Assembly (NCBI GenBank): GCA_023439425.1
Contig: JAEXNZ010000512.1
Span: 1-13,003, forward strand
DNA length: 13,003 nt
Source: Pseudomonadota bacterium
GTDB taxonomy: Bacteria > Pseudomonadota > Gammaproteobacteria > Xanthomonadales > Xanthomonadaceae
Direction: 5' to 3'
Positions 1 to 6,157 of the stretch are shown piece after piece (positions within the stretch are counted from its first letter, which is position 1; each line of letters opens with the position of its first letter). The translations under genes and the position numbers were made by a program. The notes under the pieces were generated by a model. It saw only the letters and a list, made by a program, of their open reading frames with translations. It did not search any database and was not told where the DNA came from.

Positions 1-165
1 CTGCTCGGCCGAGCAGCCGGCGACCCGCCAGGCGGTGGGCCCGGCGCGCGGCGCGGCGTCGGCGGACCCGTGAGCGGTGAGCAGGCCCTGGCGCGGTTCG
101 GGGGCACCGCCGGCCAGGACCAGATGCAGCAGGGCGTCGGTGTCAGGGGGCAGGTCGCTGGGCAT
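1..165 (-). CDS. dprA: DNA-processing protein DprA, N-terminal part (cut by window edge)
   Basis: Only the first 55 codons are visible. The gene reads leftwards and continues beyond position 1. The start is the ATG at 165-163; an in-frame TAG about 10 nt upstream (177-175) rules out a longer N-terminus. The visible peptide begins MPSDLPPDTDALLHLVLAGG and continues with an AHGSADAA...AWRVAGCS-type stretch. This fits the N-terminal SAM-like region of DprA, in which short helices precede the Rossmann fold; the Rossmann fold itself lies outside the window. DprA is known to bind incoming single-stranded DNA and load RecA during natural transformation. The identification rests on this short match plus synteny: in Pseudomonas and Xanthomonas relatives dprA lies just downstream of the LysM gene that diverges from def. 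No strong Shine-Dalgarno sequence is visible. It is probably co-transcribed with tsaP, although two hairpins occupy the 105-nt gap. Confidence 0.8.
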   Translation of the reverse strand, partial: MPSDLPPDTDALLHLVLAGGAPEPRQGLLTAHGSADAAPRAGPTAWRVAGCSAEQ

Positions 166-189
166 CCCGACAGGCTAGTGCGGATACGA

Positions 190-213
190 CGACGGCACCC
201 TCAGGTGCCGTCG
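190..213. repeat. Perfect 10-bp inverted repeat (hairpin 1) between tsaP and dprA
   Basis: CGACGGCACC and its exact reverse complement GGTGCCGTCG flank a 4-nt loop (CTCA). The stem is GC-rich and ends 24 nt upstream of the dprA start. Neither strand has a T-run after it, so it does not look like a classical Rho-independent terminator. It could be a REP-like element, an mRNA-processing or attenuation structure, or a weak terminator. Confidence 0.6.
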
Positions 214-232
214 CTGTGTTGCGTCAGGTTCT

Positions 233-253
233 GCACCGACCAACGGTCGGTGC
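233..253. repeat. Perfect 9-bp inverted repeat (hairpin 2), SMAG/REP-like, just after tsaP
   Basis: GCACCGACC and its exact reverse complement GGTCGGTGC flank a 3-nt loop. On the minus strand the stem is preceded by GGTAA and starts 17 nt after the tsaP stop. The layout (GTA-type tetranucleotide, compact GC-rich stem, CGTTG-like apex) resembles Stenotrophomonas SMAG elements, which start with GTAG; here the fourth base is A, so it would be a diverged copy. This assignment is from memory of the family pattern. There is no T-run, so it is not a typical terminator. Confidence 0.5.
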
Positions 254-270
254 TTACCGGGTGTGGCCGG

Positions 271-1401
271 TTACTGCTTGTCCGGATGATGGGCGTTGTA
301 GCCCACGTGGACCGGCTTCTTGCCTTCCATGACGAGCGCATAGCTGACCTTGTCGAAGGTGCGGAACACCATCGCATGGGCGGCGTACTCTTCCGGCAGG
401 CTGACCCGGCCGGCACCGTCGGTCAGGGAGTCGTCCATGCGCGAGGAGCCCGGGAACTTCATCTTGTTGGCCACGTGGCGGCTGTTGCGCCACAGCGAGA
501 CCACGGTGCCGTTGTCGATGCCGTCGGCGCTGCCGGCCGACAGGGCGATGACGTCACGCGGACCGCCGGAGGTGAACATGTCGGTCACTGCCAGCACGCG
601 GATTTCCAGGCCTTCGGTCTGGGCGGCCGGCACATGCGGGAAGAACTGCAGGTCATACGGATTGGCTTCGACCGGCACCAGGCGGTCGCCCGGGCGGACC
701 TCGCGACCGTCATTCAGGCCCTGCAGCGCCAGCGTGGCAACGTCAGACTGGCCATCCGGCAGCTTGACGATGGTGCCCACGTTCACCTGGGCCAGTTCGT
801 AGCCCAGGGTCTCCTTGCGCTTGCTCGGCGCAATGAACGACTTCCAGACGTTTCCGCTGCCCGGGGTGACATCGCCATTGGCAGTCAGGTCCTCGGACGG
901 CTTGGGCAGGGCGAAGCGCACGGTCGGGCGGACCACGGCCCAGCGCTGGCCGACCTCGGCCCCCTGCAGGTTCATCACGTAGGCAACCTGGCCAGTGGTG
1001 GCGCGCAGGCGATTGTCTTCCAGGGCCACGACGTGCGGCAGGGACTTGATCTCGTCCACCACGCTCATCTGCTTCAGGAAGGGTTCCACCTGGGCCAACG
1101 GAATGGCGTTCAGCGGGGCTTCCTGGCGCGGGCCGGGCTGGGCCACGACGCGGTCCAGGTAGGCCAGGCTGAGCACGTCACCCGGGTAGATCAGGTGCGG
1201 GTTCTTGACCTGCGGATTGGCTTGCCAGATTTCGGGCCACAACCACGGCTTCTTCAGGAAGCGCGCGGAAATGTCCCATAACGTATCGCCCTTCTGGACG
1301 ACGTAGGTATCCGGGTGACCGCCGTTCACTTCAACGGCAGTAGCATAGGTGGCGACGGTCAACATCGCGACGGCGAGAACCGTACGAGTACGTTCAAACA
1401 T
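271..1401 (-). CDS. tsaP: LysM peptidoglycan-binding protein, type IV pilus secretin-associated protein TsaP
   Basis: A complete protein of 376 aa. The ATG at 1401 is preferred over the upstream TTG at 1461 because it is followed directly by a Sec signal peptide: charged MFERTR, hydrophobic VLAVAMLTVATYA, and probable cleavage after ATA near residue 22. Residues 31-79 form one LysM domain (DTYVVQKGDTLWDISARFL...PHLIYPGDVLSL), which binds glycan strands. The remaining roughly 290 residues are a periplasmic C-terminal region; in TsaP this contains a FlgT-like domain. TsaP is known to anchor the PilQ secretin of type IV pili to peptidoglycan, though the reported effect of losing it differs between species. 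Its place between dprA and the divergent def-fmt-rsmB genes matches the location of the TsaP homologue in Pseudomonas. No good Shine-Dalgarno sequence precedes the ATG. LysM family membership is near certain; the TsaP role is inferred from domain layout and synteny. Confidence 0.85.
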   Translation of the reverse strand: MFERTRTVLAVAMLTVATYATAVEVNGGHPDTYVVQKGDTLWDISARFLKKPWLWPEIWQANPQVKNPHLIYPGDVLSLAYLDRVVAQPGPRQEAPLNAIPLAQVEPFLKQMSVVDEIKSLPHVVALEDNRLRATTGQVAYVMNLQGAEVGQRWAVVRPTVRFALPKPSEDLTANGDVTPGSGNVWKSFIAPSKRKETLGYELAQVNVGTIVKLPDGQSDVATLALQGLNDGREVRPGDRLVPVEANPYDLQFFPHVPAAQTEGLEIRVLAVTDMFTSGGPRDVIALSAGSADGIDNGTVVSLWRNSRHVANKMKFPGSSRMDDSLTDGAGRVSLPEEYAAHAMVFRTFDKVSYALVMEGKKPVHVGYNAHHPDKQ

Positions 1402-1435
1402 AGGAGTGGTGCCTGATTCCCCAACAGGTTTGACC

Positions 1436-1466
1436 ACTATAGTCCAGAAACCGGGGCGCAAGGCAA
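1436..1466 (-). promoter_or_regulatory. Candidate sigma-70-type promoter for tsaP-dprA
   Basis: On the minus strand TATAGT (1441-1436) is a good -10 hexamer 34 nt before the tsaP ATG. The nearest -35-like hexamer is TTGCCT (1466-1461), which gives a long 19-nt spacer. It lies in the 126-nt gap shared with the divergent def gene. It is a by-eye match only; the wide spacer lowers confidence. Confidence 0.35.
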
Positions 1467-1476
1467 GCGTTGGCGA

Positions 1477-1482
1477 TAGAAT
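1477..1482 (+). promoter_or_regulatory. Candidate -10 element for def-fmt-rsmB
   Basis: TAGAAT matches five of six bases of the sigma-70 -10 consensus and lies 45 nt before the def ATG. No convincing -35 hexamer is found 16-18 nt upstream. It is reported because it is the best candidate in the only gap from which this operon can start. Confidence 0.25.
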
Positions 1483-1527
1483 TGCGACCTACGCCGCTTT
1501 TACGGGCGCCCCCAACCGGTATTTGCC

Positions 1528-2040
1528 ATGGCTCTCCTGCCCATTCTCGAGTTCCCCGACCCGCGCCTGCGCACCAAGGCTGCGTTGATCGACGCCGCCG
1601 AGGTGACCACGCCGGCCTTCCAGACGCTGGTCGACGACATGTTCCAGACCATGTACGAAGCCCCCGGCATCGGGCTGGCCGCCAGCCAGGTCGACGTTCA
1701 TAAGCGCTTCATGGTAATCGACGTCAGCGAGGGCAAGGACACTCCGATGGTGTTCATCAACCCCGAAATCGTCACCCAGCAGGGTGGTCAGGTGTACCAG
1801 GAAGGTTGCCTGTCGGTCCCCGGCATCTTTGCCGACGTGACCCGCGCCGACAGCATCACCGTGCGCTACCTGGACCGCCAGGGCGTGGCCCAGGAGCTGA
1901 CCACCGACGGCCTGCTGGCGGTCTGCGTGCAGCATGAAATGGACCACCTGGACGGCAAGCTGTTCATCGACTACCTCTCGCCGCTGAAGCGCGAAATGGT
2001 CCGCAAGAAGCTGGCCAAGCAGCGCAAGCACGTCGCCTGA
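1528..2040 (+). CDS. def: Peptide deformylase
   Basis: At 170 aa this is the usual length for a type 1 bacterial deformylase. It is an Fe2+/Zn2+ metallohydrolase that removes the formyl group from the N-terminal methionine of nascent proteins in the cytoplasm. All three signature motifs are intact: GIGLAASQ at residues 47-54, EGCLSVPG at 92-99 with metal ligand Cys94, and HEMDH at 136-140 with metal ligands His136 and His140 and catalytic Glu137. The C-terminus is basic (KREMVRKKLAKQRKH), typical of the family. The ATG at 1528 gives the canonical N-terminus (LLPILEFPDPRLR); no clear Shine-Dalgarno sequence precedes it. It is the first gene of def-fmt-rsmB and pairs functionally with fmt, which adds the formyl group that Def later removes. 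Confidence 0.97.
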   Translation: MALLPILEFPDPRLRTKAALIDAAEVTTPAFQTLVDDMFQTMYEAPGIGLAASQVDVHKRFMVIDVSEGKDTPMVFINPEIVTQQGGQVYQEGCLSVPGIFADVTRADSITVRYLDRQGVAQELTTDGLLAVCVQHEMDHLDGKLFIDYLSPLKREMVRKKLAKQRKHVA

Positions 2041-2051
2041 CCGGGGTCGCC

Positions 2052-2975
2052 ATGAAAATCGTCTTTGCCGGTACGCCGGAGTTCGCGGTCGCCTCGCTGC
2101 GCGCCGCTGCACGCCACCACGAAGTGGTGGCGGTCTACACCCAGCCGGACCGGCCGGCCGGCCGGGGACGCGGCCTGGCCCCGTCCCCGGTGAAGCTGGA
2201 GGCCATTGCGCGCGGCATTCCGGTGTTCCAGCCGGAGTCGCTGAAGGACGAGGCCGCCCAGCAGCAGCTGCGTGACCTGCAGCCGGACCTGATGGTGGTG
2301 GTCGCCTATGGGCTGATCCTGCCGAAGGCGGTGCTGGCCATTCCCACCCACGGTTGCTGGAACGTGCATGCCTCGCTGCTGCCGCGCTGGCGCGGTGCGG
2401 CCCCGATCCAGCGTGCCATCCAGGCCGGTGATACCGAGACCGGCGTGTGCCTGATGCAGATGGAAGCCGGGTTGGATACCGGACCGGTGCTGCTGCGCCA
2501 GCACACCCCGATCCAGCCGGCCGAATTCGGTGGCCAGCTGCATGACCGCTTGGCCGAGCTGGGGGCACAGGTGCTGGCCGACGGCCTGGGCCTGCTGCGC
2601 GCCGGCCTGAAGCCGGTGGCGCAGCCGCAGCCCGCCGAAGGCGTGACCTACGCACACAAGCTGGACAAGGCCGAAGCCCGCCTGGACTGGAGCGCTGACG
2701 CGCTGTCGCTGGAGCGCACCGTGCGTGCTTTCAATCCGTGGCCGATTGCCGAAGCCCAGCTGGCCGGGGAGCGCGTGCGCATCCACGGTGCCGTGGCGCT
2801 GCCGGACAACCAGGGCCAGGCCCCGGGCACGCTGCTGGCCGCCAGTCGCGACGGCATCGATATCGCCTGCGGGCAGGGCGCACTGCGCCTGCGCGTGTTG
2901 CAGCGCGAAGGTGGCAAGGCGATCACTGCGGCCGACTACCTCAATGCGCGCCGTGACCTGGTGGTAGGCCGCTGA
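2052..2975 (+). CDS. fmt: Methionyl-tRNA formyltransferase
   Basis: At 307 aa it is close to the E. coli enzyme in length. It transfers a formyl group from 10-formyl-tetrahydrofolate to initiator Met-tRNA. The N-terminal formyltransferase fold begins MKIVFAGTPEFAV. The catalytic triad is visible as Asn104, His106 (in NVHASLLPRWRGAAPIQ, residues 104-120) and Asp142 (in GLDTGPV), matching Asn106/His108/Asp144 of E. coli. The C-terminal tRNA-binding domain starts after the YAHKLDKAEARLDW motif (about 210-225) and contains the conserved RAFNPWP. It starts 11 nt after the def stop with a purine-rich GGGG upstream, and its TGA overlaps the rsmB ATG by one base (TGATG). That arrangement suggests translational coupling. 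Confidence 0.97.
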   Translation: MKIVFAGTPEFAVASLRAAARHHEVVAVYTQPDRPAGRGRGLAPSPVKLEAIARGIPVFQPESLKDEAAQQQLRDLQPDLMVVVAYGLILPKAVLAIPTHGCWNVHASLLPRWRGAAPIQRAIQAGDTETGVCLMQMEAGLDTGPVLLRQHTPIQPAEFGGQLHDRLAELGAQVLADGLGLLRAGLKPVAQPQPAEGVTYAHKLDKAEARLDWSADALSLERTVRAFNPWPIAEAQLAGERVRIHGAVALPDNQGQAPGTLLAASRDGIDIACGQGALRLRVLQREGGKAITAADYLNARRDLVVGR

Positions 2976-4315
2976 TGGCGGGCGCGCGCCCAGCCCCCCG
3001 CCCGGTCTCCCGCGCCGCACTGGCCCCCGGGGTGCCGACCCGGGTGCTGGCGGCCCGCGTGCTGGCCCAGGTCATTGGCCGTGGCCGCTCGCTGAAGGGT
3101 GAGCTGACCACGGCGCTGCCGCAACTGGACGATGCCCGCGACCGCGCGCTGCTGGAGGCGCTGTGCTTTGCGGTGCTGCGCCGACGTGCGGCGTACGACG
3201 CCGCGCTGGCGGGTTGGATGCAGCGCCCGCTGGGCGCGCGCGATGCCGAGCTGCGTGCTTTGCTGCAGGTTGGGTTTGCCCAGCTGGACGCCTTGGAGCT
3301 GCCCGCCCACGCGGCCTTGTCTGCCACGGTGGACGCTGCGCGCGCGCTGGGCTTCGAGCGCCAGGCCGGCATGGTCAACGCGCTGCTGCGCCGTGCCCAG
3401 CGCGATGGATTCGCCGATCAGCCCGCGCGCGCCGCGTTCCCGACCTGGCTGGCGAAGAAGATTGAACTGGACTGGCCCGAGCAGGCCGCGGCGGTGTTCG
3501 AGGCCAGCCTGCAGCCGGCCCCGCTGTGGTTGCGGGTGAACGGGCAGCAGACGGATCGCGGCACCGTGCTGACGCAGTTGCAGGACGCCGGCATCGCGGC
3601 CGAACCGTCGGCCCTGGCGGCCGATGCGGTCTGCCTGCCGCAGCCGGTGCCGGTGGCATCGCTGCCCGGGTTCGCACAGGGCGCGTTGTCGGTGCAGGAC
3701 CTGTCGGCGCAGCAGGTGGCCGACGCACTGTCGCTGCGCAAGGGCGCGCGGGTACTGGACGCCTGTGCCGCGCCGGGCGGCAAGTCCGCGCATCTGCTCG
3801 AGCGCGACCCGACCCTGCAGCTGCTGGCGCTGGACATCGACGCCCGCCGGCTCAAGCGCATCGGCGAGACCTTTGCGCGCACGGGAGTGGGGAGCAACGC
3901 CCAGGTCCGCGCTGCCGATGCCAGTGCACCGGACAGCTGGTGGGACGGGCAGCCTTTCGACGCGATCCTGCTCGATGCACCGTGCTCGGCGACCGGCATC
4001 ATCCGCCGCCAGCCCGACGTGCTGCTGCACCGGCGGCCGGCCGACGTCGAGGCACTGGTAGCGCTGCAGGCACGGCTGCTGGACGCCTGCTTCGGCATGC
4101 TCGCACCGGGCGGCACGATGCTGTATGCGACGTGCTCGATCCTGCGCGAGGAAAACCAGTTCCAGATCGAAGCCTTCCTGCAGCGCACGCCGCGCGCCGG
4201 ATTCCTGCCGCTGGATGAGCGCTTTGGTCACGACTGCTGGGCAGGACGCCAACGTCTGCCTGGCGAGAACGGCGCTGACGGCTTCTTCTATGCGCGGTTG
4301 CTGAGAAAGGGATAG
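2975..4315 (+). CDS. rsmB: 16S rRNA (cytosine-967 C5) methyltransferase RsmB
   Basis: At 446 aa it is the usual length for RsmB (Sun/Fmu). It uses S-adenosylmethionine to methylate C967 of 16S rRNA. Residues about 20-155 form the NusB-like RNA-binding domain. The Rossmann methyltransferase domain follows, with SAM motif ACAAPGGK at 263-270, DAPC at 334-337 (catalytic-pair Cys337) and TCS at 386-388 (nucleophile Cys387). The two-cysteine arrangement defines the RNA m5C methyltransferase family. The C-terminus carries the expected ENGADGFFYARL. It starts inside the fmt stop codon (1-nt overlap), so it is the third gene of the operon. In many relatives the next genes are trkA or ntrYX; here glycan genes follow instead. 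Confidence 0.96.
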   Translation: MAGARPAPRPVSRAALAPGVPTRVLAARVLAQVIGRGRSLKGELTTALPQLDDARDRALLEALCFAVLRRRAAYDAALAGWMQRPLGARDAELRALLQVGFAQLDALELPAHAALSATVDAARALGFERQAGMVNALLRRAQRDGFADQPARAAFPTWLAKKIELDWPEQAAAVFEASLQPAPLWLRVNGQQTDRGTVLTQLQDAGIAAEPSALAADAVCLPQPVPVASLPGFAQGALSVQDLSAQQVADALSLRKGARVLDACAAPGGKSAHLLERDPTLQLLALDIDARRLKRIGETFARTGVGSNAQVRAADASAPDSWWDGQPFDAILLDAPCSATGIIRRQPDVLLHRRPADVEALVALQARLLDACFGMLAPGGTMLYATCSILREENQFQIEAFLQRTPRAGFLPLDERFGHDCWAGRQRLPGENGADGFFYARLLRKG

Positions 4316-4326
4316 CCCGCAACCGG

Positions 4327-4332
4327 TAAACT
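4327..4332 (+). promoter_or_regulatory. Candidate -10 element directly before the GT39-type gene
   Basis: TAAACT lies in the 24-nt gap after rsmB, and only 7 nt separate it from the ATG at 4340. If used, transcription would start at or next to the start codon and give a leaderless mRNA. No -35 hexamer is evident, and no Shine-Dalgarno sequence precedes the gene. This is a by-eye call; the gene may simply be transcribed from the rsmB operon. Confidence 0.25.
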
Positions 4333-4339
4333 CCAGCGC

Positions 4340-6064
4340 ATGCCGAAAACACGTGCGTCCCGAGAGTTGTGGTTGCTTGCCGTGATGGCCCTGCTGGTGC
4401 TGGGGGCCGGTCTGGGGCTGCGTGACCCGTGGCCGTCCGACGAGCCCCGGTTCACCCTGGTGGCCAAGCAGATGGTGACGAGCGGGGACTGGCTGTTCCC
4501 GCACCGCGGCACCGAGCTGTACTCGGACAAGCCGCCGATGCTGATGTGGCTGCAGGCCGCGTTCTACACCGTGCTGGGTGACTGGCGGCTGGCCTTCCTG
4601 CTGCCCTCCCTGCTGGCGGCACTGGGAACCTTGGCGTGCGTCTATGACCTGGGGCGTCGCCTGTGGACCCGCAAGGTGGGGCTGTATGCGGCCTGGGCGC
4701 TGCTGTTCGCGGTGCACTTCACCTTCCAGGCCAAAAAGGCGCAGATCGACCCGTTGGTGGTGTTCTTCGTCACCCTCGCCAACTATGGCCTGCTGCGCCA
4801 CCTGCTGTGCGGGCCGGCCTGGCGCTGGTGGTGGTTGGGCTGGTTTGCCGCCGGTCTGGGTGTGATCACCAAAGGCGTTGGGGTGCTGGCGCTGTTCATG
4901 CTGGTGCCGGCGTTTGTGGCCGGCTGGCTGCAGTGGCCTCGCCTCCGCCTGCATTCGCATGGCTGGCGGTTGTGGGTGGCTCCGTTGGCCTTCGTGGCGG
5001 CGATCCTGCTCTGGCTGGTGCCGATGGTGGCCACCGCGCTGGCCACCGGGTCGGCCGAGTACCACGCGTACATGAACGACATTCTGTTCCGGCAGACCGC
5101 CAAGCGCTACGCGCAGTCGTGGGATCACCACCAGCCATGGTGGTATTTCCTGGCCACCATGCCGTCGATGTGGATCCCGGCCTTCCTGCTGGTGCCGTGG
5201 GCGATACCGGCCTGGTGGCGGCGCCTGCGCCGGCGTGATCCGCGTTACCTGCTGCTGCTTGGCTGGTGGCTGCTGATCGTGCTGTTCTTCTCCATTCCGC
5301 ACGGAAAGCGCGACGTCTATATCCTGCCGGCGCTGCCCATGTTCTGTCTGGCGCTGGCCCCGCTGCTACCGGGGTTGCTGCGCCGGCGCGACGTGCAATG
5401 GGTGCTGGGCGGGTTCACCGCCTTGTTGGGCGTACTGTTGCTGGCAGCGGGCGTGTCCATGCTGGGGGGCGAGCCGGCCTTCGAGCAGAAACTGATCATC
5501 GAGCGCGGCATCGACCGCTCGGTCACCGCCGCGCTGGGCTGGGTGGGCATCGCGCTGGGCAGCTGGGCGATGGTCAGCCTGGTGTTCAGCGGGCGTCGGC
5601 GTTTCCATCTGGCGGTGGTGTCCACCCTGGCCATGGTCTGGGTGACCTACGGGCTGGTGGGCTACCCGCTGTTCAACGACTCCAGCTCGGCGCGCGGCCT
5701 GATGCTGGACGCCGGCCGTCGGATTGGCCCGGACGCGGAGCTCGGGCTGGTCGGCTGGAAGGAGCAGAACCTGCTGATGGCAGATCGTGAGGTGGCCACC
5801 TTCGGCTTCAAGCAGCGCTGGTACCGTCAGCTCCAGGACGGACGCGAGTGGCAGGCGCAGGCTCCCGCGCGGCGCTGGCTGCTGGTGCAGGATCCGGTGA
5901 TGCTCAATTGTGTGGACCCGCAGCAGGCCGAACATGTCGGCGTGGCCAACCGCCGTGGCTGGTGGCTGGTGCCGGCACAGGCCTTCTCGGGCGAGTGCCG
6001 GCCCAGCGCGGCCGAACTGGCGCGCATCCGCCGTGAACAGTCCAGGTATGACAATGACGAGTAA
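4340..6064 (+). CDS. ArnT/GT39-family membrane glycosyltransferase
   Basis: A polytopic inner-membrane protein of 574 aa with roughly 12-13 hydrophobic segments (first about 10-27, last about 420-440) and a soluble periplasmic C-terminal part. It has the hallmarks of the ArnT/PMT_2 (GT39/GT83) fold: an acidic Asp34-Glu35 pair in the first periplasmic loop (WPSDEPRF), followed by YSDKPPMLMW (61-70), QIDP (135-138), TKGVG (177-181) and GKRDVYILPALP (322-333). Members move one sugar from a polyprenyl-phosphate donor to lipid A, core or another acceptor on the periplasmic face. E. coli ArnT (about 550 aa) adds aminoarabinose to lipid A, but no arnBCADEF genes are seen here, so I do not assign that substrate. 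It starts 24 nt after rsmB, without a visible Shine-Dalgarno sequence, and is followed by an O-antigen ligase-like gene. Family is confident; donor and acceptor are unknown. Confidence 0.88.
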   Translation: MPKTRASRELWLLAVMALLVLGAGLGLRDPWPSDEPRFTLVAKQMVTSGDWLFPHRGTELYSDKPPMLMWLQAAFYTVLGDWRLAFLLPSLLAALGTLACVYDLGRRLWTRKVGLYAAWALLFAVHFTFQAKKAQIDPLVVFFVTLANYGLLRHLLCGPAWRWWWLGWFAAGLGVITKGVGVLALFMLVPAFVAGWLQWPRLRLHSHGWRLWVAPLAFVAAILLWLVPMVATALATGSAEYHAYMNDILFRQTAKRYAQSWDHHQPWWYFLATMPSMWIPAFLLVPWAIPAWWRRLRRRDPRYLLLLGWWLLIVLFFSIPHGKRDVYILPALPMFCLALAPLLPGLLRRRDVQWVLGGFTALLGVLLLAAGVSMLGGEPAFEQKLIIERGIDRSVTAALGWVGIALGSWAMVSLVFSGRRRFHLAVVSTLAMVWVTYGLVGYPLFNDSSSARGLMLDAGRRIGPDAELGLVGWKEQNLLMADREVATFGFKQRWYRQLQDGREWQAQAPARRWLLVQDPVMLNCVDPQQAEHVGVANRRGWWLVPAQAFSGECRPSAAELARIRREQSRYDNDE

Positions 6065-6157
6065 TCGCAGGCTCATGGATCATTACCCTTCGTTCGGCCA
6101 CAATGCGGGCCGCTTGTCGATTCCTTCCGTCCTTCTGCCGCCTGAGCTGCTCTGAAC

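Noticed and set aside
1..16. Perfect 16-bp palindrome CTGCTCGGCCGAGCAG at the window edge
   Set aside because: It lies inside dprA codons, is made of common GC-rich words, and is cut off from its context by the window edge. It is more likely coding coincidence than an operator.
70..1281. 403-codon open frame on the plus strand, antisense to tsaP and dprA
   Set aside because: Low-complexity His/Gln/Gly/Arg composition without motifs. The minus strand encodes a signal peptide plus LysM protein.
2936..5302. 788-codon open frame on the minus strand, antisense to fmt, rsmB and the GT39-type gene
   Set aside because: The peptide is rich in Gln, Arg, His and Gly with no recognisable domain, and the opposite strand carries three genes with intact catalytic motifs. 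Long antisense frames are expected at this GC content.
6065..6157. Terminator or small gene in the gap before the ligase-like gene
   Set aside because: No stable stem with a T-run and no short frame with a Shine-Dalgarno sequence. Only a weak -10 candidate (CACAAT, 6099-6104) is present.
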